Shown piece after piece: positions 1 through 7,243 of a DNA stretch of 49,782 nt. The DNA is from Clostridiales bacterium (GTDB taxonomy: Bacteria; Bacillota; Clostridia; Saccharofermentanales; Saccharofermentanaceae), in contig JAFWDK010000031.1 in the NCBI GenBank assembly GCA_017513085.1, positions 1 to 49,782 of the forward strand, written 5' to 3'. Position 1 is the first letter of the stretch. Each line of letters begins with the position of its first letter. A program made the translations under genes and the position numbers. The notes below the pieces were generated by a model that worked only from the letters and a program-made list of their open reading frames with translations, was not told where the DNA came from and searched no databases.

Positions 1-27
1 ACTACAAATATATATTGCTTCGGCGAC

Positions 28-66
28 GAGTACCAGCCCAGCCTCGGCTGGGCTGGTACTCCTTTT
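28..66 (+). terminator. Rho-independent terminator of an off-window gene
   Basis: A perfect 16-base-pair inverted repeat (28-43 against 46-61, left arm GAGTACCAGCCCAGCC) with a 2-base centre is followed by CTTTTCTT. The gene it ends lies upstream of the window. The dyad is symmetric, so it could also act on leftward transcription. Confidence 0.7.
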
Positions 67-167
67 CTTATTGCAAGAGTAAACTCGACTTTTTCTGCTT
101 TATTCTGTTTTCAAAGTTCAGTGTTAATTTTTCAATCAACGCTTCAATTATTCATTACTTAATTATA

Positions 168-200
168 AACGCTGTCCGTATATACGGACAGCGTTTTTTG
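168..200 (+). terminator. 28-bp perfect palindrome followed by a T-run
   Basis: Positions 168-195 read identically on both strands (core CTGTCCGTATATACGGACAG), and six T residues follow at 194-199. It has the form of an intrinsic terminator but lies only about 40 bases before the RhuM-Fic start. It may therefore be an attenuator or an operator for that gene. No other gene is visible in 62-236. Confidence 0.55.
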
Positions 201-236
201 TACCATTGGTTTAGCAAATATGAAAGGAGAATTTGT

Positions 237-1178
237 ATGGAAAACGAGATGGTTTTATTTGAAACAAAGGACAAAGAGATCAAGTTGAACGTGTCTATTG
301 TCGATGATACTGTATGGCTTACTCAAGAACAAATGAGTTCACTTTTTGATACGGCCAGATCAACAATTGCATATCACATCAACCAGATTTTTAAAGAAGG
401 AGAACTGAACAGGGAGACTTCTGTCGAAATTTTCGACAGAAGTACAAATACAGCTTCTCGCCCGCCACAGTACTATAACCTTGATGTTATCATCTCCGTT
501 GGGTACAGAGTGAAATCTCAACGCGGTATTGAATTTCGCCAGTGGGCAAATTCAGTATTGAAGCAGTATATCATCAACGGATATGCCATAAATGAGAAGA
601 GACTTCTTGCCCTTCAGAAGACTGTGGAGATTCAGTCGAGGATGCTCGCGGATACGTTGTCTGTTGAACAGCAGGATGTACTTCGAACGGTGAGTCAATA
701 TACAGAAGCATTGTTGCTTCTTGATCAATATGATCATCATGATCTGGAAAAACCTGAGGGAACAAAGCCTTTATACAAACTCACATACAAGGACTGTCGA
801 GACATTATCTCACGCCTGGAAACGGAATACAAATCAGATGTATTTGGTGTTGAGAAGGAAGCCGGCAAGGTGGAGGGCATTCTTGGCGCAGTTTATCAGG
901 ATGTCTTTGGTGGAGAGGTTTATCCGTCTTTGGAAGAGAAGGCGGCCAATCTTTTATATTTCATCATAAAGGATCATCCCTTTAATGATGGATGCAAACG
1001 AATTGCCGCATCGCTGTTTTTAGAGTTTCTGAATCGAAACGGCTGTTTGTTCAAGAATGGTGAAAAGACGATAAGTGATGGAACTCTGGTTGCGATTACA
1101 CTCATGATAGCGGAATCTGATCCGTCAGATAAGGAGATCATGATCACACTGGTCATGAATCTGATGAATATTAGGTAA
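237..1178 (+). CDS. RhuM-Fic/DOC fusion protein (putative AMPylator or toxin-like)
   Basis: A 313-residue protein. The ATG at 237 is preferred over earlier in-frame codons because AGGAGA at 225-230 sits six bases before it. The N-terminal ~140 residues match the RhuM family, with a helix-turn-helix-like stretch (VWLTQEQMSSLFDTARSTI) and the typical YYNLDVIISVGYRVKS segment. The C-terminal half is a Fic/DOC domain with core HPFNDGCKRIAA. Fic enzymes usually transfer AMP or another phosphate-containing group to a hydroxyl side chain. Here the His, Phe, acidic residue, Gly and Arg of the motif are present, but the usual Asn after Gly is Cys. The gene is monocistronic, ends at a hairpin, and sits in an accessory stretch beside a guaA-end duplication. 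RhuM-Fic fusions are common in gut bacteria and usually uncharacterised; no antitoxin partner is visible. Confidence 0.85.
   Translation: MENEMVLFETKDKEIKLNVSIVDDTVWLTQEQMSSLFDTARSTIAYHINQIFKEGELNRETSVEIFDRSTNTASRPPQYYNLDVIISVGYRVKSQRGIEFRQWANSVLKQYIINGYAINEKRLLALQKTVEIQSRMLADTLSVEQQDVLRTVSQYTEALLLLDQYDHHDLEKPEGTKPLYKLTYKDCRDIISRLETEYKSDVFGVEKEAGKVEGILGAVYQDVFGGEVYPSLEEKAANLLYFIIKDHPFNDGCKRIAASLFLEFLNRNGCLFKNGEKTISDGTLVAITLMIAESDPSDKEIMITLVMNLMNIR
417..443. repeat. 27-base inverted repeat inside the RhuM-Fic gene
   Basis: Two perfect 13-base arms (417-429 and 431-443, ACTTCTGTCGAAA) flank a single T within the coding region. It encodes part of the linker after the RhuM helix-turn-helix. It could be an operator for the protein's own DNA-binding domain or an mRNA hairpin; both are inference. 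Confidence 0.6.
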
Positions 1179-1183
1179 CAGAC

Positions 1184-1217
1184 AAAGACCGGCCAAGAAT
1201 TCCCTCAGCCGGTCTTT
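1184..1217 (+). terminator. Terminator hairpin after RhuM-Fic
   Basis: AAAGACCGGC (1184-1193) pairs with GCCGGTCTTT (1208-1217) around a 14-base loop. The T-run is short. A near copy of this hairpin occurs at 2663-2696, so it belongs to the duplicated guaA downstream region described separately. Confidence 0.6.
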
Positions 1218-1333
1218 ATAATTCATATGCAATTGTGTGACTCCCACGCCTTACGCGGGAGTGAATCTTTTTCGACAGCGCCTCTCAAGTAATTGAAAAG
1301 CATTTTGCAGGCGTTGCCTTTCCCCACGCAGGA

Positions 1334-1399
1334 GTAAAGTCTTTTCGACGTTGCCTCCGCAGGCGAAGCCGAGGACAGCAACAGAGAAAAGAACTTTAC
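1334..1399. other. Structured hairpin element, distal copy
   Basis: This is the duplicate of the long stem at 2734-2799. GTAAAGTCTTTTC pairs with GAAAAGAACTTTAC (one bulged base), and an inner GTTGC/GCAAC helix follows. It is base-for-base identical to the proximal copy. Confidence 0.6.
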
Positions 1400-1402
1400 G
1401 AC

Positions 1403-1430
1403 TTATTCCCACTCGATCGTGCCTGTCGGC
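1403..1430 (-). pseudogene. guaA: Remnant of a guaA 3' end
   Basis: Read on the minus strand, these 28 bases encode the last eight residues of GMP synthase, PTGTIEWE, plus TAA. All three differences from the intact guaA end at 2803-2830 are synonymous (GGA/GGC, ATT/ATC, GAG/GAA). This points to a guaA end from a different allele or strain rather than a decaying copy. Upstream of it the sequence is unrelated to guaA. Confidence 0.7.
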
Positions 1431-1535
1431 CTGTCCGGAATCCTCGTATGTGCTGGCGGAAGACCTGGCGGGAAGGTGAAGCAGGAACTCCTTGGAAGAG
1501 AACTGCAGATAAAATGCTGATATCTTTCTTTTTTC

Positions 1536-1964
1536 TCAGGCGTACTTATAGGGAGCCCAATCGACGTATCTATCGCTTTTCTCGATCTCGTCTTCGGAAT
1601 CAAACGGATTGATGTAAGACTCCACCCTCCAAAGACCCCATGGCCAATATTCGCGTATGGCAAGACGATTATGATAAGAAATCGATTGAAGCGATCTTGC
1701 TTTATTAACTTCGCGTGTGAGTATCGATTCCAGTTTGTCGATCGTCTTATAGAAGGATTTCTTTTGAAACTCTCCCACCGAAAACCTTACACGTCTCAAA
1801 GCAGAATCCACTTCAATATACACGTAGATATCCTGGCCCAGACGGCGGTCACAAGTGATCTTCTGAATGTGCAATCTGTCACAGAATTCCTTCATGTAAT
1901 CATATCGCTTCTTCTGTTCCGGGTTGCGTGCCGGATCACCCTCGAATACAAGATTCCAGGCCAT
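1536..1964 (-). CDS. Hypothetical protein in the guaA-flanked cassette
   Basis: A 142-residue, charged protein of no family that I recognise. The ATG at 1964 follows GGAGG with a six-base spacer, so translation is well supported. It is rich in Arg, Lys and Asp/Glu, has no signal peptide or membrane segment, and ends in a Trp- and Tyr-containing tail (DWAPYKYA). It lies downstream of the GNAT gene on the same strand with a 90-base gap, within the region bracketed by guaA-end repeats. It could be a small cytoplasmic accessory protein; function unknown. Confidence 0.6.
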   Translation of the reverse strand: MAWNLVFEGDPARNPEQKKRYDYMKEFCDRLHIQKITCDRRLGQDIYVYIEVDSALRRVRFSVGEFQKKSFYKTIDKLESILTREVNKARSLQSISYHNRLAIREYWPWGLWRVESYINPFDSEDEIEKSDRYVDWAPYKYA

Positions 1965-2054
1965 ATCCTACCTCCAAAGTCGCGAGCCGATCACTTCACG
2001 ACTTACGTCCTTACTTTGCTTTCCTTGTCTCACAATTGTATTCTTCGAATTCTA

Positions 2055-2561
2055 TCAAGATTGTATCATGCTTGGCAGGATCATGTTGATGCGGTCCCAT
2101 TTTTCTTCTTTATAGGGAAAAGCACCGGGGGCTGTATTCCGTTCACTAAAGCCTGCTTTTTCATAGCATCTTTTCGCGCGCGGATTTGCGGAAAAGACAT
2201 TCAAGTGAACAGCGGCGGCTCCCGTCTTTTCAAAAGCATATTGCGCGGCAAGATGCAGCATCTCCTGCGCCGTGCCTTTCCCGCGCTGCTCGGGATCGAC
2301 GACGATGAATTTCAGCATGCCTTCCATCGTTTCCTCGTTCTTTCCGTAAAGGAAGAACCCGACGATCCGTCCGTCCTCGTTTTCCGCAGCAAAAGCACTG
2401 TCGCCTTCTTCTTTCTGTCTTTTCAGAAAATCCTCGAAATCTTTTCTTTCCATCGGGAACCCGATGCGGTTCGCGCTCCACATCGCATGCGTGCGCTCAT
2501 CCGTGATCCAGTTCCGGATCACCTCGAAATCCATATCTATATCAAATGCTCTCAGTTTCAA
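2055..2561 (-). CDS. GNAT family N-acetyltransferase
   Basis: A 168-residue single-domain GNAT protein that would transfer an acetyl group from acetyl-CoA to an amine on an unknown substrate. The acetyl-CoA pyrophosphate loop is VVDPEQRGKGTAQEML (about residues 88-103), followed by the NPRAKRCYEKAGF block typical of the C-terminal half of the fold. The start is TTG at 2561, nine bases after AAAGGAA; no ATG lies upstream in frame near a ribosome site, and the N-terminus MKLRAFDIDMDFEVIRNW aligns with typical GNAT beginnings. It is the first gene of the cassette between the two guaA-end copies. Aminoglycoside or ribosomal-protein acetylation are both possible but unsupported. Confidence 0.85.
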   Translation of the reverse strand: MKLRAFDIDMDFEVIRNWITDERTHAMWSANRIGFPMERKDFEDFLKRQKEEGDSAFAAENEDGRIVGFFLYGKNEETMEGMLKFIVVDPEQRGKGTAQEMLHLAAQYAFEKTGAAAVHLNVFSANPRAKRCYEKAGFSERNTAPGAFPYKEEKWDRINMILPSMIQS

Positions 2562-2660
2562 AACAAAAGCTTCCTTTCACGTATAATGAACTACATTTTA
2601 ACGCAAACTCCTATCCTTTTGCAGTAATTCATCTTCCGATTTCGTATCCTTGATAGGATA

Positions 2661-2696
2661 GAAAAGACCGGCCAAGGATTTCCTCAGCCAGTCTTT
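2661..2696 (-). terminator. guaA downstream terminator
   Basis: On the minus strand AAAGACTGGC pairs with GCCGGTCTTT and runs into CTTTTC. It is the near-identical counterpart of the hairpin at 1184-1217 and ends the guaA 3' UTR. Confidence 0.6.
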
Positions 2697-2830
2697 CTTC
2701 AGTCATATGCAATTGTGTGACTCCCAAGCAGGAGTAAAGTCTTTTCGACGTTGCCTCCGCAGGCGAAGCCGAGGACAGCAACAGAGAAAAGAACTTTACG
2801 ACTTACTCCCACTCAATCGTTCCTGTCGGC
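2663..2830. repeat. Direct repeat, proximal copy of the guaA 3' end and 3' UTR
   Basis: This is the native-looking copy, contiguous with the intact guaA gene. It contains the last 28 bases of guaA, the long hairpin at 2734-2799 and the terminator at 2663-2696. The 78 bases just outside the coding region are identical to the distal copy, whereas the coding part differs at three synonymous positions. Confidence 0.75.
2734..2799 (-). other. Structured guaA 3' UTR hairpin
   Basis: GTAAAGTCTTTTC (2734-2746) pairs with GAAAAGAACTTTAC (2786-2799). GTTGC (2750-2754) pairs with GCAAC (2778-2782), and a GGC-GAA-GCC hairpin lies at the centre. The transcript of guaA would carry it just after the stop codon. 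It may stabilise the mRNA end or be a repeat-family element. Confidence 0.55.
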
Positions 2831-3783
2831 TTTGGTGTCAGATCGTAGAGTACGCGGTTGATGCCCGGTACTTCGGTGATGATGCGGTTGACGATCTTGC
2901 CGAGGAGTTCGTACGGAATCTCTTCGATCGTTGCGGTCATGGCGTCGCGTGTGTTGACGGCGCGGATAACAACGAAGTTCTCAAAAGCTCTGACGTTGTT
3001 CTTTACACCTACGGACTTGTAATCCGGAACGAGTGTGAAGTACTGCCATACTTTTCCTTCGAGACCGGCGTTAGCGAATTCTTCACGGAGGATCGCGTCG
3101 GATTCACGTACCATCTCGAGACGGTCACGGGTGATTGCACCGGTGCAGCGCACGCCGAGACCCGGGCCCGGGAACGGCTGACGGTAGACCATGTTGGCCG
3201 GAAGACCGAGAGCTTCACCGACAACACGAACTTCGTCTTTGTAGAGGAATTTCAGAGGCTCAACGAGACCTTCAAAGTGGATATCGTCCGGGAGACCGCC
3301 TACGTTGTGGTGCGCTTTAACAGGACCGGACTCAAGGATATCCGGATAGATGGTACCCTGAGCGAGAAAGTCAACGTCCGGAAGCTTTCTGGCTTCTTCT
3401 TCGAATACACGGATGAACTCTTCGCCGATGATCTTTCTCTTTCTCTCCGGTTCTTCGACGCCCTCGAGCTTCGTCAGGAAGCGCTCTGTAGCATCTACAT
3501 AAACGAGAGTGGCATCCATCTGGTTTCTGAAAACTTCGATGACCTGTTCCGGTTCGCCTTTTCTCAGAAGACCATGATTAACGTGAACATTGATCAGGTT
3601 CTTGCCGATGGCTTTGATGAGAAGCGCGGCAACGACGGATGAATCGACACCACCGGACAGGGCCAGCAGGACTTTCTTGTCGCCGACCTGTGCTTTGACA
3701 GCGGCGATCTGCTCAGCGATAAAAGCATCGGCCAGTTCGCGGGTGGTAATTCTCTGCATGTCCTCAGGACGTTTGTTTTCCAT
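2803..3783 (-). CDS. guaA: GMP synthase, ATP-PPase/dimerisation part only (no glutaminase domain)
   Basis: A 326-residue protein that converts XMP to GMP with ATP and ammonia in purine synthesis. The ATP-pyrophosphatase signature SGGVDSSV lies at about residues 44-51. XMP-site and dimerisation blocks follow (LAQGTIYPDILESG, QPFPGPGLGVRC), and the family C-terminus PTGTIEWE is complete. Typical bacterial GuaA is about 510-525 residues with an N-terminal class I glutamine amidotransferase; that part is absent. The ATG at 3783 has AAAGGAG eight bases before it, and the 200 bases upstream are non-coding, so this is not a broken long gene. It resembles the archaeal GuaAb subunit. It needs either free ammonia or a separate glutaminase subunit encoded elsewhere. 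No such partner is in the window. Confidence 0.9.
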   Translation of the reverse strand: MENKRPEDMQRITTRELADAFIAEQIAAVKAQVGDKKVLLALSGGVDSSVVAALLIKAIGKNLINVHVNHGLLRKGEPEQVIEVFRNQMDATLVYVDATERFLTKLEGVEEPERKRKIIGEEFIRVFEEEARKLPDVDFLAQGTIYPDILESGPVKAHHNVGGLPDDIHFEGLVEPLKFLYKDEVRVVGEALGLPANMVYRQPFPGPGLGVRCTGAITRDRLEMVRESDAILREEFANAGLEGKVWQYFTLVPDYKSVGVKNNVRAFENFVVIRAVNTRDAMTATIEEIPYELLGKIVNRIITEVPGINRVLYDLTPKPTGTIEWE

Positions 3784-3943
3784 AAGCGGTACTCCTTTGT
3801 ATCGTAATAAATTGAATACAACCATCATAACGCAAAAGCACTATCCCACGCAATGAAGAAATCATTCTTTCGATTCTGCGTTTTTTGTTCATGGAATGTT
3901 CTTTTTTCTGCCGAATTTGTTGCCGAATACAAAAGAGGTTGTC

Positions 3944-3952
3944 TGATATAAT
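3944..3952 (+). promoter_or_regulatory. Extended -10 promoter for the HTH gene
   Basis: TGATATAAT gives an extended -10 (TGn plus TATAAT). No good -35 lies at the usual distance. The transcript would begin just before the GGGGGAA ribosome site of the gene at 3988. Confidence 0.55.
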
Positions 3953-3987
3953 TAGAATAATTACGTTTCGGGGGAATGTTTAAACGT

Positions 3988-5085
3988 ATGCTGGAATTAA
4001 ATGAGAATATTAAGGAAACATTGCGTGCTAGAGAGATGACACAGAAGCAGCTGGCTTCATATCTGGGTATGTCCGAGTGCTCGCTTTCCCGTTATTTGAA
4101 GGGAACCAGAATGCCCAGACCGGAGGATGCGCAGAAGATTGCGAATTTTCTCGGACTTTATCCGAAGGAGTGGTTCGCCGGCTCGGATTCGGAAAACGAT
4201 GAGCAGGTCAATGATTCCAATACACTTCTTAAGCCGTCCCGGCAGGTGTGGGAGAAGCTCCGCACGTGGCCGGAAGCAATTGAAGCTTTGTCTACGACGC
4301 ATACTATTTCCGTACAGGATATCTGTCAGATCCTTCATGCTCCCAGAAGCTGGGTGAACCGCTTTGTGCTTCCGCATGTCGACAAGATCTATCTTCCTGA
4401 CGGTAAGCGTGCCGGAAAAGAAGTGAATACGAACTGGAAAGAAGTAGCAGCGATCCAATTGGGAAAGGACATGCAGGATTCGACCTGGTGTAATAAAGAG
4501 GACTTCGAGAATCTTATTATGGGAAGCATTATTTCCGTAACCAAGCAGACGAAGCTTATTCCGGCGGAACTTCTGGTTCAGGACAAGAAGGCTTTTGCCG
4601 AAGAATATAACTCTTATACAGAAAAGATGGAGGAGTTGGTAGGCTATCTTAAGCAGTATCCGGATTCTCCGATGGACAAATATTCGGAATTGGCGAATCT
4701 GAGAAAAATGCAGAAACAGTGTTATCGCCGTCAGCTCTCCAATGAAGGGCGGCAGATCCTGCGAAGCAATATGCCATCGGCGGCTACTCCGGATAAGACG
4801 AAGAGCATTCCGGTAAGACTTCCGTCTGTACCGATCGAGAAATGGATCGCTCCGGAGGATATGAAGGATTTTGCTGAACTCGAGGAGACCGGGCACAAGT
4901 ATTTCTTCAAAAACGGCTATGTACGGATCCTGTTGTCATTTGTTGAGGCCAATGGCAATGCTGTCAAGAAGATGTTCTACGTGGCGGATGCGGAAACTTT
5001 ATACCACAAATACGTCGAGGAGTATGTGCTCATCAGTGAAGAAGTCTGGCAGATGTATGCGATTCGTCTGATGTCCAGAAGATGA
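3988..5085 (+). CDS. XRE-type HTH protein with a long unknown C-terminal region
   Basis: A 365-residue protein. The N-terminal ~60 residues form a clear lambda-repressor-like helix-turn-helix (MTQKQLASYLGMSECSLSRY). The following ~300 residues match nothing I know. They include a second possible DNA-binding stretch (ISVQDICQILHAPRSWVNRF, about residues 107-126) and a Lys/Glu-rich central segment. An ATG at 3976 is in frame but overlaps the GGGGGA ribosome site, so the ATG at 3988 (about 11 bases after it) is the better start. It is monocistronic and divergent from guaA. It is probably a regulator with an effector domain; target unknown. Confidence 0.75.
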   Translation: MLELNENIKETLRAREMTQKQLASYLGMSECSLSRYLKGTRMPRPEDAQKIANFLGLYPKEWFAGSDSENDEQVNDSNTLLKPSRQVWEKLRTWPEAIEALSTTHTISVQDICQILHAPRSWVNRFVLPHVDKIYLPDGKRAGKEVNTNWKEVAAIQLGKDMQDSTWCNKEDFENLIMGSIISVTKQTKLIPAELLVQDKKAFAEEYNSYTEKMEELVGYLKQYPDSPMDKYSELANLRKMQKQCYRRQLSNEGRQILRSNMPSAATPDKTKSIPVRLPSVPIEKWIAPEDMKDFAELEETGHKYFFKNGYVRILLSFVEANGNAVKKMFYVADAETLYHKYVEEYVLISEEVWQMYAIRLMSRR

Positions 5086-5206
5086 TTTCCCTCCTTCCCG
5101 GCAAAAATTCCCGGCGCTCCATTCCTGATCTGGACGGAGTGGAAACGCCGTTGTGTTCTTTTCGTGTATAATGGAAAGGAAATCTGGCAGGAGGCGTCTT
5201 AGTTCG

Positions 5207-6088
5207 ATGGATTATAGTGTTCTGATGTCCGTCTATTCCCGTGAAAAAGCGGAATACCTGAAGCAGGCTGTAAGCAGCATGCTGGCGCAGACGATCCTGC
5301 CCAAAGAATTTGTGCTTGTATGTGACGGACCACTGGGTCCGGAGCTGACAAGTGTTGTCGAAGAGTATGAAAAGAATTCTCCTGAACTGTTCAAGATCGT
5401 TCGTCTTCCGGAGAACCGGGGACTTTCCGCGGCATTGAACGAGGGACTGAAAGCATGTACCTGCGACTGGATCGCCAGAATGGACAGTGACGATATTTCC
5501 CTTAGCACGCGTATCGAGAAGCAATGCAAACTTGCACAGGTGACGGGCGCAGGATTGTTGTCCGGAACTGTAGCCGAATTCGGCAGACTCCGGGAAGAGA
5601 ACGAAAATGCCTCGGAAGAACGGGCTGTCCTGTCAATGCTCATACGTGCGGAAGCAGGCGGCCTGGAACTGCCGAAAAGAAGTCTTCCGGAGACGGATGA
5701 AGAGATCCGGAAATTTGCAAGGAAAAGAAATCCTATGAATCATCCGGCCGTTCTGATGCGTCGGGATGCTGTGAATGCAGTAGGTGGGTACAGTACGGAT
5801 TTCCCGTATTTTGAGGACTACGATCTGTGGCTGCGAATGCTGAAAAACGGAGTGAAAGCCGCCAATGAGAAAGAAGTGATCCTTCTGATGCGGGCTGACG
5901 AAGGTCTCTATGACCGGCGCGGAGGAAAAGAATACCGTGCATATATGAAAGCATTCCGGAAGCGTATGCTGAGAGAGAAAGATTGCTCAAGGTGGGACTA
6001 TATCTCTTCCCTGATCGTCCGTTCGATAGTAGCGATCGTGCCTACCGGTCTTCGGAGAAAATTCTACGGAAAGGTGTTGCGTAAATGA
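5207..6088 (+). CDS. Glycosyltransferase family 2
   Basis: A 293-residue GT-A fold transferase that would move a sugar from a nucleotide-sugar donor onto a cell-surface glycan precursor. The N-terminus MDYSVLMSVYSREKAEYL is the usual nucleotide-binding start of GT2, and the DxD-type metal site is RMDSDD at about residues 89-94. A later FPYFEDYDLWLRM block is the acceptor or base region of these enzymes. The ATG at 5207 follows CAGGAGG with a 12-base spacer; the longer reading frame to 5153 has no ribosome site. The stop overlaps the start of the next glycosyltransferase (ATGA), so the two are translationally coupled. It probably works in exopolysaccharide or wall polysaccharide synthesis; donor and acceptor unknown. 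Confidence 0.9.
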   Translation: MDYSVLMSVYSREKAEYLKQAVSSMLAQTILPKEFVLVCDGPLGPELTSVVEEYEKNSPELFKIVRLPENRGLSAALNEGLKACTCDWIARMDSDDISLSTRIEKQCKLAQVTGAGLLSGTVAEFGRLREENENASEERAVLSMLIRAEAGGLELPKRSLPETDEEIRKFARKRNPMNHPAVLMRRDAVNAVGGYSTDFPYFEDYDLWLRMLKNGVKAANEKEVILLMRADEGLYDRRGGKEYRAYMKAFRKRMLREKDCSRWDYISSLIVRSIVAIVPTGLRRKFYGKVLRK

Positions 6089-7170
6089 AGATCCTGATCG
6101 ATGCGAGAACATTCGGAACCAGACCCAGTGGCATAGGGATCTATGCCTATAATTTCCTGTGCGGGATACTTCAGGATTTCGAAGTGATCCTGGTGACAGA
6201 CCTGTCGACCAGTTCCGAGATGCAGAACCTGAAGAAGAAGGGTGTGCGCATCATCGAATACGGAAAGGAAGTATACCGCAGTTCGGGCGTTTTTGCCTAT
6301 TTCCGATTCGTCCGGAAGATCTTGCGGGAAGAACAGCCGGAGTTATTCTGGGAGCCGAATATCCTGGTACCGATCGCGCTTTCCGGATTCCACGGGAAAA
6401 CCGTGATCACGATCCATGATATGTTTCCGGTAACGATGCCGCAGTATTTCGGTGCGAAGTACAGTACATACTTCAAGTTCATGCTGAAGCGGACGCTTCG
6501 CCGGACGGACCTGATCCTTTATAACTCCTACGAAACAAAGAATGAGACAGAACAGTTCTTCCCACGGGCGAAGAATGTGGAGAACCATGTGCTCTATATT
6601 ATCATTCCGAAGGCGTCGTACGAAGGGGAGATTTCCGATGACGGATACTTCTTATATATAGGGAATGTGGAGAAGAGAAAAGGGGTCGATATCCTTCTTT
6701 CGGCCTATGCGGAATATGCGGAAAAAGGTGGAACGAAGAAACTGGTCATTGCAGGAAAGAAGCGCGGTGAAGCTGATGTGGACGCGGCGCTGGATGAACT
6801 TGCCCGGAAATACCCTCAGCAGTTTACATACAAAGGGTACGTGACAGATGAAGAGAAGAATGCACTCTATGCCCACGCGGGGACAGTGCTTTTTCAGTCG
6901 AGAGCGGAAGGCTTCGGACTTTGTGTGATCGAGGCGATGCAGTTCGGAAAGAAAGTGCTGGCGAGTGATCTTTCCATCTTTCGTGAGATCGTGGGCGATG
7001 TGGTGAATTACTTCCCGCTTTCCGGTGGAGCGGAGGCGCTGTCTGAGGCGATGACGAAAGAATTTGCGGCACCGGACCTTTCAAAATATGAAGAAGTTAT
7101 GTCGCGGTATTATCCGGAAACTCTTGTGCCGAGGCTGGTTGAAGTCCTCGACAAGGCGGCAGGAAAATAA
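6085..7170 (+). CDS. Glycosyltransferase family 4
   Basis: A 361-residue GT-B fold, retaining transferase. The N-terminus MKILIDARTFGTRPSGIGIY is the glycine-containing start of GT4. The donor-binding C-terminal domain has RKGVDILLSAYAEY and the EGFGLCVIEAMQFGKKVLAS block, with the E-x7-E type pair that contacts the nucleotide sugar. Its start overlaps the stop of the GT2 gene by four bases, so both enzymes likely act on the same glycan. A T-rich stretch without a good hairpin follows at 7170-7183. The sugar specificity cannot be read from the sequence. Confidence 0.9.
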   Translation: MKILIDARTFGTRPSGIGIYAYNFLCGILQDFEVILVTDLSTSSEMQNLKKKGVRIIEYGKEVYRSSGVFAYFRFVRKILREEQPELFWEPNILVPIALSGFHGKTVITIHDMFPVTMPQYFGAKYSTYFKFMLKRTLRRTDLILYNSYETKNETEQFFPRAKNVENHVLYIIIPKASYEGEISDDGYFLYIGNVEKRKGVDILLSAYAEYAEKGGTKKLVIAGKKRGEADVDAALDELARKYPQQFTYKGYVTDEEKNALYAHAGTVLFQSRAEGFGLCVIEAMQFGKKVLASDLSIFREIVGDVVNYFPLSGGAEALSEAMTKEFAAPDLSKYEEVMSRYYPETLVPRLVEVLDKAAGK

Positions 7171-7191
7171 TTTATTTTTTTTCAAATAGCA

Positions 7192-7210
7192 GGTAACGTT
7201 TTCCGAAAAC
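7192..7210 (+). promoter_or_regulatory. Possible ECF-type -35 and overlapping dyad
   Basis: GGTAAC (7192-7197) resembles the AAC-containing -35 of extracytoplasmic-function sigma promoters. It is directly followed by the perfect dyad GTTTTCCGAAAAC (7198-7210). The position, about 35-50 bases before the sigma gene, suits autoregulation. The -10 is not clear, so this is tentative. Confidence 0.3.
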
Positions 7211-7243
7211 AACTGTTTAACTAACAGAAAGCGAGGAAACAAA

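Larger units (their letters stand above)
1184..1430. repeat. Direct repeat, distal copy of the guaA 3' end and 3' UTR
   Basis: The stretch 1328-1430 matches 2728-2830 at 100 of 103 positions. The 24 bases at 1223-1246 and the hairpin at 1184-1217 are also repeated at 2703-2726 and 2663-2696. This copy carries an extra ~81 bases (1247-1327) that resemble a degenerate second unit of the same hairpin element, with GGAGT, a CTTTT(T)CGAC block and GCAGGCG in the same order. The two copies bracket a two-gene cassette and could be attachment-site-like ends of an inserted element. Confidence 0.75.

Noticed and set aside
1403..1663. An 86-residue minus-strand ORF ending in PTGTIEWE
   Set aside because: Only the last eight codons resemble guaA; the rest is arbitrary and lacks a ribosome site. 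I list the end as a guaA remnant, not a gene.
5151..5172. TTGTGT and TATAAT before the GT2 gene as a promoter
   Set aside because: Only ten bases separate them, too few for a sigma-70 promoter, so it was not listed.
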